A DNA stretch of 48,065 bases from Sulfurimonas sp. GTDB lineage: Bacteria > Campylobacterota > Campylobacteria > Campylobacterales > Sulfurimonadaceae. Position numbers and translations under genes: made by a program. Below, one piece after another: positions 42,639 through 48,065 of this stretch. The notes beneath the pieces were generated by a model. The model ran no database searches. It saw only the letters and a program-made list of their open reading frames with translations, and was not told the DNA's origin. Position 1 is the first letter of the stretch; the number at the start of each line of letters is the position of its first letter. The DNA lies in assembly GCA_027448805.1 (NCBI GenBank), contig DAIDMU010000080.1, positions 1-48,065 on the forward strand. Direction: 5' to 3'.

Positions 42639-43559
42639 ATGAAATTTAAAAATAAAATTTTTGCAGTGCTGCTCTTTAGTTTTATACCTTTAATATTATT
42701 AAATGCAAAAGAGCCAAATGAAAAGCCAACTATTGCCGCGAGTACATTCTCACTCTATGACATAGCAAAAAATATCGCATCGGATACGGCGGAAGTTTTT
42801 ATGATTCTTCCGTTTGGGGTAGATGCGCACAGCTACGAGCCCACGCCAAAAGATATGATAAAGATATCAAAAAGCGATTTGGTTCTCTACAACGGTGCCG
42901 GTTTGGAGCCGTGGATAGACGGATTTGAGTTTAAAAAGAGAGCCCTCAACATAAGCCTGCATGTAAAACTAAGGGAGTTGGGCAAAGACGAGCATCAGTG
43001 CGATGGTAAAAATGCCAACCATCGCCACGTAAGCGTTGACCCCCACTATTGGCAAGACCCTCAAAATATGATAATGGCGGCGGAATATATTGCCAAAGAG
43101 CTGATGGCTATGTTTCCAAAAAACAGAGATTTGTATCTGAAAAATAGAGATAACTATATAAATATGTTGAAAAATCTTGACAAAAGCTACAAGGAGAAAT
43201 TATCAACATGCAAGCAGGGCACAATCATTGTAAACCACAATGCATTCTCATATCTCTCCCAGAGATACGGCTTTCATGTCGAATCTCTCAGCGGATTGTC
43301 TCCTGAAGCCGAGCCAAGCGCAAACAGCATGATAAAACTGATTGAACATGTAAGAGAGCACAAGACACCGGTTGTTTTTTTTGAGAGTTTCGCAAGCGAC
43401 AAGGCTATAAAAAGTATAGCAAAAGAGGCAAAAGTTGGAGTTGACGTGCTTCAGCCGCTAGGAAACATCACTGCCGATGAGGCAAAACAAAAACTTAGCT
43501 ATGAAGATATTATGAGAAAAAATTTAGAAAAAATATCTAAAGCTTTGAAGTGCCAATGA
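42639..43559 (+). CDS. znuA: Metal (zinc) ABC transporter substrate-binding protein
   Basis: Periplasmic zinc- or manganese-binding protein of cluster 9. A signal peptide spans residues 1-24 (FAVLLFSFIPLILLNAKE). Candidate metal ligands: H in GVDAHSYEPTP, H in VDPHYWQDP with the HRH stretch before it, H in IIVNHNAFSYL, and the E in FFESFASD. I prefer ATG 42639 over the track's TTG at 42627. The stop overlaps the ATPase start as ATGA. Confidence 0.92.
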   Translation: MKFKNKIFAVLLFSFIPLILLNAKEPNEKPTIAASTFSLYDIAKNIASDTAEVFMILPFGVDAHSYEPTPKDMIKISKSDLVLYNGAGLEPWIDGFEFKKRALNISLHVKLRELGKDEHQCDGKNANHRHVSVDPHYWQDPQNMIMAAEYIAKELMAMFPKNRDLYLKNRDNYINMLKNLDKSYKEKLSTCKQGTIIVNHNAFSYLSQRYGFHVESLSGLSPEAEPSANSMIKLIEHVREHKTPVVFFESFASDKAIKSIAKEAKVGVDVLQPLGNITADEAKQKLSYEDIMRKNLEKISKALKCQ

Positions 43560-44320
43560 AATTTCGCGTCCCTATTTTTGATATTAAAAATCTGAGCTTT
43601 GTTGTCAAGGGTCAGACTATTTTATCAAATATCTCTTTGGAGATTTTTCGCTCCGAGTACATCGCTATCATCGGTCCAAACGGAGGCGGTAAAACAACGC
43701 TTATCCGTATGCTTTTGGGACTTGAAAAGCCAACAAGCGGTGAGGTGAAAATATACGGCAAAAAACTCTCAAATTTTAAAGAGTGGCATAAAATAGGCTA
43801 TGTCCCTCAGCGCGCTTCACATGTGGATGCTTCATTCCCCGCTACGGTTTTAGACATCGTAAAAATGGGCAGAACATCACAAAGAAGTATGTTTGGGGCT
43901 TTTAGCGAGTTGGATAATCAGCTTGTAAATGATGCAATGCTCAAGATGGATATAGTCGATTTAAAAGATAAGATGATAGGGACGCTCTCGGGCGGGCAGA
44001 GACAAAGAGCTATGATTGCCCGCGCTCTTGCTTCAAAACCTGAGATTTTGATTTTGGATGAGCCTAACACAGGCGTGGATGCGGTATCGCAAAAAAAATT
44101 CTATGCTCTGCTTAGAGAGCTGAACAAAAAAGAGGGCATTACCATCGTTTTTATAACACACGACATAGGCGTAATCGCGGACGATATAGCAAGGCTATTT
44201 ACAATAAATCAAAAAGCCGTAATCTGCAATAACCCGAAACAGACTCTAAGCTGTGAAGAGATGAGCGAGCTTTACGGCATTGACGCTCACCTTCTGCATG
44301 TTCATAAACACGAGCACTGA
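43556..44320 (+). CDS. znuC: Metal ABC transporter ATPase
   Basis: Energises zinc or manganese import. Walker A GPNGGGKTTL (about 40), signature LSGGQRQRAMIARAL, Walker B LILDEPNTGVD and the switch histidine in FITHD are complete. The ATG at 43556 overlaps the znuA stop. Length 254. The C-terminal tail is histidine-containing (HLLHVHKHEH), which could bind metal. Confidence 0.94.
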   Translation: MKFRVPIFDIKNLSFVVKGQTILSNISLEIFRSEYIAIIGPNGGGKTTLIRMLLGLEKPTSGEVKIYGKKLSNFKEWHKIGYVPQRASHVDASFPATVLDIVKMGRTSQRSMFGAFSELDNQLVNDAMLKMDIVDLKDKMIGTLSGGQRQRAMIARALASKPEILILDEPNTGVDAVSQKKFYALLRELNKKEGITIVFITHDIGVIADDIARLFTINQKAVICNNPKQTLSCEEMSELYGIDAHLLHVHKHEH

Positions 44321-44321
44321 T

Positions 44322-45119
44322 ATGTTAGAAATGTTTGAATACGATTTTATGCAGAGAGCTTTTGCGGCTGGTATAATAATTGCCATATTGGCCTCTGTCA
44401 GCGGAACTTTTGTAGTGCTAAGACGCTACTCTATGATAAGCGAAACACTTGCCCATTCAGCCTTAGTGGGTGTTGCGGTCGGTCTTGTAGCAGGATTTAA
44501 TCCTCTTTGGATGGCAGTTGTCTTTGCAGTCATCTCTGCTTGGCTTATTGAGTATCTAAGAAGCGCTTTTACGCTTTACAGCGATGCGGTTCTTGCCATT
44601 TTACTCTCCGGTTCTCTTGCCATTGCCGTGATTATCGTCTCTCTTGGCGGGGCTTTTAACAACTCACTTTTTTCATATCTCTTTGGTTCTATACTCTCCG
44701 TAAGCAGTGAGGATGTTGTTACCATTGCAATTTTTGGGAGTATCTCTTTGGGTGCATTGCTGCTCTTCTCAAAAGAGTTCTATTTTATCGCCTATGATGA
44801 AGAGGTGGCAAAAACTAGCGGCATAAAAGTAAATCTTTTAAATTTTCTGCTTGTGAGCGTAGTAGCCGTTATCATCGCTCTCTCAATCAGAGTGGTCGGA
44901 AGCCTGCTGATAGGCGCTCTTATGATTATTCCTACAATCGCCGCACTGCAGTTTAGGGTGGGATTTTTAAAAACCGTCATAATCTCTCTTGTTTTTGCGC
45001 TCCTTAGCGTAGCTGCGGGAATGACGCTCTCCTTCTACTTTTCGCTTCCATCGGGTGCGACAATAGTTCTGTGCGTGCTTTTCATTTTTATACTCTCCTT
45101 GATCTCAAACAGAAGATGA
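44322..45119 (+). CDS. znuB: Metal ABC transporter permease
   Basis: Inner-membrane permease of the zinc/manganese ABC-3 family with about eight helices; VLRRYSMISETLAHSALVGVA near the N-terminus is a family hallmark. I prefer ATG 44322, just after the znuC stop, over the track's TTG at 44280 inside znuC; ATG 44331 is an alternative. Length 265. The end overlaps the methyltransferase start as ATGA. Confidence 0.93.
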   Translation: MLEMFEYDFMQRAFAAGIIIAILASVSGTFVVLRRYSMISETLAHSALVGVAVGLVAGFNPLWMAVVFAVISAWLIEYLRSAFTLYSDAVLAILLSGSLAIAVIIVSLGGAFNNSLFSYLFGSILSVSSEDVVTIAIFGSISLGALLLFSKEFYFIAYDEEVAKTSGIKVNLLNFLLVSVVAVIIALSIRVVGSLLIGALMIIPTIAALQFRVGFLKTVIISLVFALLSVAAGMTLSFYFSLPSGATIVLCVLFIFILSLISNRR

Positions 45120-45808
45120 AAGTCAGTTCCGAGTTTTCCAAGCGCGCTTTGGAGTATGAGAGTTACAATATTATACAAAATATGGTTATAGAAAAACTTC
45201 TTGAGCATGTAAAGCAAAAACCGAAAAATATTTTAGACATCGGGTGCGGAAGCGGTGCCCTTTGCAGAGCGATAAATTGGGAGTATGAGCACTTTTACGG
45301 CGTTGATTTTGCGCCCGGTATGCTGGAGTTGCATCCAAAATCTTCAAAGATAGAGACTATCTATGGAGACTTTAATGATGATAAGCTATTTGAAAATATG
45401 CTTACATATATATATGATTTTATTTTTTCGGCATCTGCTCTGCAGTGGGCGGACGATTTAGACAGAGTATTTAGAAAAATCAAAGAACTAAACGCTCCAG
45501 TAGCTTTGGCCATTTTTACATCAAACACTTTTAAAACTATAAACCAAACAGCATCAATAAATTCTATTTTGAAAAGTGCCGATGAGGTTAATGAGCTTCA
45601 AAAGAAGTATTTTAATGCGGAGTTCGAGGTATTGAACTATAAACTTGAGTTTGAATCAACAAGAGATATGTTTAAGTACATAAAGAGAAGCGGTGTGAGC
45701 GGGTCAAGAAAAATATTAAACTACAAAGAGAGCAAAAAGCTATTAAATGAGTACCCTTTAAACTATCTGGAGTTTGAGGTCGCTTTTATCTATAGCTCTG
45801 CCATATAA
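45116..45808 (+). CDS. bioC: BioC-like SAM-dependent methyltransferase
   Basis: Class I methyltransferase resembling malonyl-ACP O-methyltransferase, which starts the pimeloyl route to biotin. The N-terminal FSKRALEYESYNIIQ helix and ILDIGCGSGALCRA (SAM-binding motif) are BioC-like, as is FSASALQWADDL. Its ATG overlaps the znuB stop, giving 230 residues (track start 45071 is inside znuB). Linking biotin to the zinc operon is unusual. The end overlaps the convergent MOSC gene by 19 bases. Confidence 0.82.
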   Translation: MKVSSEFSKRALEYESYNIIQNMVIEKLLEHVKQKPKNILDIGCGSGALCRAINWEYEHFYGVDFAPGMLELHPKSSKIETIYGDFNDDKLFENMLTYIYDFIFSASALQWADDLDRVFRKIKELNAPVALAIFTSNTFKTINQTASINSILKSADEVNELQKKYFNAEFEVLNYKLEFESTRDMFKYIKRSGVSGSRKILNYKESKKLLNEYPLNYLEFEVAFIYSSAI

Positions 45809-46236
45809 ACCTTATCACCGTTTTTTATCTCACCATCGCTTATTACTTTGGCAAAAATCCCTCTGTCGTTTTTTAGAAGCGTAGGTATCTTTACATCTAT
45901 CACGGCAAGATGGTTGCAGATTGTGCAGTGTTGAGAAATTTCCAGAGTGGCGCTGCCGATTTTTAACTTTGTTCCAACCTCTAGGGCATAAGGGTTGTAG
46001 TCAAGCAGAATATTTTCGCCAAGGTAGCCAAAGGGCATCTCAAGGCCGTAATTTTTAATTAAATTGTAGCTCTCAATGGAGGCAATAAGAACTGATCTTT
46101 GGATATTTTTGTTATAAAATTTATCTTCAACCACGCCAAGTTCGTCCAAAGCAACAGCATCTCTCTCAACTCTCTCTGAAACTCCGGATTTGGAGATGAA
46201 AAGTTTTAAAACCTGTCCGACCATCTTGCTTGACAT
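45790..46236 (-). CDS. MOSC-domain protein
   Basis: Small MOSC-fold protein, a family that binds molybdenum-cofactor-related sulfur groups. Motifs: GVVEDKFYNKN, IASIESYNLIK, FGYLGENILLDY and the conserved C in ISQHCTICNHLA. I choose ATG 46236 (148 residues; SSKMVGQVLKLFISKSG) over the track's 46338, because AAGG lies just upstream. It is near the molybdenum enzyme SoxC, but on the other strand. Confidence 0.87.
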   Translation of the reverse strand: MSSKMVGQVLKLFISKSGVSERVERDAVALDELGVVEDKFYNKNIQRSVLIASIESYNLIKNYGLEMPFGYLGENILLDYNPYALEVGTKLKIGSATLEISQHCTICNHLAVIDVKIPTLLKNDRGIFAKVISDGEIKNGDKVYMAEL

Positions 46237-46393
46237 AAAGGCGCCTTGTTTTATTTTTGTGTGAAATATTAGCATATTTTTTGTTACATCAAAAATAGTC
46301 GCTGCATGTACAATAATAAATTTATAAATAAAGAACATAAGTGTGCATTATTATAAAAATGTGAGAAAATTATTACATTTTTGATATTATTGC

Positions 46394-46423
46394 TTGACAA
46401 TTTAATTTAATTTCATATATAAT
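46394..46423 (+). promoter_or_regulatory. Sigma-70 promoter of soxCD
   Basis: A perfect -35 TTGACA (46394-46399) and perfect -10 TATAAT (46418-46423) with 18 bases between, unusual in this phylum where -35 elements are mostly absent. Initiation should fall near 46430, giving a leader of about 90 bases before soxC. Confidence 0.72.
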
Positions 46424-46443
46424 CTCCGTCTTGCATTTTGTAT

Positions 46444-46480
46444 TATGCATATAAGTTTGTACTGTGTATGCTATGCATAC
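46444..46480. promoter_or_regulatory. Paired palindromes in the soxC leader
   Basis: TATGCATA, a perfect 8-base palindrome, occurs at 46444-46451 and 46472-46479, 28 bases apart. The second is embedded in a larger inverted repeat GTATGC-TAT-GCATAC (46466-46480). They lie just after the predicted start of transcription, a place typical for repressor operators or an RNA hairpin. Confidence 0.45.
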
Positions 46481-46521
46481 TATGAAATCTACAACATCAA
46501 AGAGAAGGAGGTAGATAATAA

Positions 46522-47862
46522 ATGAGTAAAATTTCTGAAAACAATTTAGAAACTACTACAAATATAGAGCAGTCAAGTAGAAGAGATTTCTTTAAAAAAA
46601 CTGCTGTTTATTCAGTGAGCGCAATAGCAGCTGCTAATATTTTAGCACCGGCTAAGTTACTAGCTGACGATGAGAACATAATTCACCATACGGAGTGGGG
46701 AACAACTCTTGGTGATGAGCTTAATAAATATCCATATGGTATACCATCTGCATATGAGCATAATGTTGTAAGAAGAACTTCAAGTCTTCTTTCTTCTGCG
46801 GGGGATATGCACGCTGCGGTTTCAATGACTCCGTTGCATGAGCTAGAAGGTATAATCACTCCAAACGGATTACACTTTGTAAGAACGCACAACGGTGTTG
46901 CTCACATAGATCCTAATAAGTTTAGACTTATGATTCACGGTCTTGTTGATAAACCAATCGTTCTAACTCTTGATCAGTTGAAAAAGTATCCGGCTGAGAG
47001 CAGAATTCTATTTATGGAGTGCCCTGCAAACGGTGCTGCTGAGTGGAAAGGCCCTCAATTCAACTCTTTACAATTCGTAAAAGGTATGATGAGCAATGCT
47101 GAGTGGACAGGTGTTCGTCTAAAAACTATCCTTGATGAAATCGGCTTAAAGCCGACTGCAAAATGGATGTTGGCAGAGGGTTCTGATGGTTCAGAGATGA
47201 GCAGAACGATTCCTGTTGAAAAAGTACTAGATGATGCAATGATAGTTTGGGCTCAAAACGGTGAAGCAATTAGACCGGAGCAGGGTTATCCTGTTCGTTT
47301 AATGTTACCGGGCTGGGAAGCCAACCTATGTGTTAAGTGGTTGAAGCGTTTAGAGTTCGGTGCAGAGCCTTGGTACTGTAAAGAAGAGACATCTAAGTAT
47401 ACTGTTCTTACTAAAGACGGCAGAGCGATTCAGCACTTCTATCCATTAGAAGTTAACTCAATTATTACAAATCCTTGTCCTGAAAAACCATGGAATGACC
47501 TTAAAAAAGGTGATTTAGTGGAGGTTGAAGGTATAGCTTGGAGCGGACATGGCACTATTACTGCCGTAGATATATCATTTGATGGCGGAGATAACTATGT
47601 TAAGGCAAGTCTTAAAGGTTTAGTTCTTCCTAAATCATGGACAAGATTCTCTTACATGTACAAATATGAAGGTAAGCCTTTATTAATCCAATCTCGTGCA
47701 ATTGATGACGCTGGATTCGTTCAACCGTCAGTGACGCAAGAAAAAGAGATTATCGGTGTTGAGGGTGTTTATCATAGAAACTCAATTTGTACTTGGGAAG
47801 TAAGACAAGATGGTTCAGTTCACAATGTTCAAGTTAGAACAGACAACTGTCCAAGTTCATAG
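46522..47862 (+). CDS. soxC: Sulfur oxidation molybdopterin subunit SoxC
   Basis: Molybdenum subunit of SoxCD sulfane dehydrogenase, which oxidises the sulfane sulfur bound to SoxY. A Tat signal (SSRRDFFKKTAVYSVSA, RR at 20-21) and an alanine-rich stretch direct export. The molybdenum-ligating cysteine C167 is in FMECPANGAAEW; the dimerisation-type C-terminal domain starts about residue 310. Length 446 fits. A strong AAGGAGGT ribosome binding site precedes the ATG. SoxD follows 13 bases downstream. Confidence 0.95.
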   Translation: MSKISENNLETTTNIEQSSRRDFFKKTAVYSVSAIAAANILAPAKLLADDENIIHHTEWGTTLGDELNKYPYGIPSAYEHNVVRRTSSLLSSAGDMHAAVSMTPLHELEGIITPNGLHFVRTHNGVAHIDPNKFRLMIHGLVDKPIVLTLDQLKKYPAESRILFMECPANGAAEWKGPQFNSLQFVKGMMSNAEWTGVRLKTILDEIGLKPTAKWMLAEGSDGSEMSRTIPVEKVLDDAMIVWAQNGEAIRPEQGYPVRLMLPGWEANLCVKWLKRLEFGAEPWYCKEETSKYTVLTKDGRAIQHFYPLEVNSIITNPCPEKPWNDLKKGDLVEVEGIAWSGHGTITAVDISFDGGDNYVKASLKGLVLPKSWTRFSYMYKYEGKPLLIQSRAIDDAGFVQPSVTQEKEIIGVEGVYHRNSICTWEVRQDGSVHNVQVRTDNCPSS

Positions 47863-47875
47863 GGAGATTTAGGTA

Positions 47876-48065
47876 ATGATTAAATTAAATAATAAATTAA
47901 TTGTTTTAGGGGCTTCGATTATTGCAAGTTCGTTTTTAGCTACAAGTGCTTTTGCTGCTACTGCAACTAAAGTTGATCCTGCTGCTGCAGGTGTTTATAA
48001 CCCAACTAAAAATGCTTTGGATGGCGGTGTTACTTATAAAAGAGCGAATGGCTCATATACTGCAT
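47876..48065 (+). CDS. soxD: SoxD cytochrome c subunit (5' part, cut by window end)
   Basis: Only 63 codons are visible. They show a Sec signal peptide (LIVLGASIIASSFLATSAFA, cleavage after residue 27) and a mature start ATATKVDPAAAGVYNPTKNALDGG. No heme motif is reached before the window end. Identity rests on its position directly behind soxC with AGGGAG ahead of the ATG, so it is likely the SoxC electron-transfer partner. Confidence 0.75.
   Translation, partial: MIKLNNKLIVLGASIIASSFLATSAFAATATKVDPAAAGVYNPTKNALDGGVTYKRANGSYTA

Noticed and set aside
1-48065. tRNA, rRNA, CRISPR, insertion sequence or prophage
   Set aside because: No cloverleaf-like, repeat-spacer, transposase or phage signals were found on reading both strands.

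Overview
The window is an AT-rich, densely coded bacterial chromosome segment with no insertion sequences, prophage, CRISPR, rRNA or tRNA that I can see. Gene content (SoxC and SoxD, a sulfide:quinone reductase, FliI, RNase J, epsilon-type PyrE, HD-GYP signalling) and CTATTCACA/TTATTCACA-type DnaA boxes point to a sulfur-oxidising member of the Campylobacterota. The gene order at the origin resembles my recollection of Sulfurimonas denitrificans, but the species is an inference, not a database result.

Layout. 1-1.3 kb: the dnaA gene (minus strand, 3' end cut by the window) and the dnaA-ruvC spacer, a probable oriC half. 1.3-11.6 kb: housekeeping genes (ruvC, a hemerythrin-PAS sensor, ppnP, gltA, trxC, degP/htrA, nrdA, purB, a pseudouridine synthase). 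11.3-14.8 kb: two parS-like 16-mers and a second cluster of DnaA-box-like sites flank the operon hisF - nucleoside phosphorylase-like gene - rlmN - a 35-residue membrane peptide missed by the ORF track. 14.8-19.7 kb: rsmA, rnj, folE and fliI. 19.6-24.4 kb: a cytoplasmic beta-propeller plus helical-repeat protein, a secreted metallo-beta-lactamase-fold hydrolase and a Tat-exported type II sulfide:quinone reductase. 24.5-27.8 kb: pyrG-recJ. 28-32.5 kb: a coupled operon with a CPA2 antiporter, a HAD phosphatase, an FHS sugar permease and a hexose-6-phosphate mutarotase-like protein.

32.5-42.6 kb: a secreted MltB-type transglycosylase, a 47-residue cysteine-rich peptide, a frameshifted PAS-PAS-HD-GYP-GGDEF signalling gene, and the long minus-strand cluster secG-frr-pyrE-nagZ-SSS symporter-anmK-amgK-murU. 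The last five genes form a peptidoglycan-recycling route. NagZ carries a signal peptide and sits next to a sodium symporter, which suggests that the sugar is released in the periplasm and imported, instead of the classical AmpG plus cytoplasmic NagZ arrangement. 42.6-45.8 kb: a zinc-type ABC importer (znuA, znuC, znuB) coupled to a BioC-like methyltransferase. 46.4-48 kb: a strong promoter with paired palindromes drives soxC and soxD (SoxD cut by the window end).

Points most worth a second look: the periplasmic-NagZ recycling operon, the parS pair with the second DnaA-box cluster, the single-base frameshift inside the HD-GYP motif, the Tat-exported SQR with its secreted hydrolase partner, the propeller-solenoid protein, and two unannotated small ORFs.
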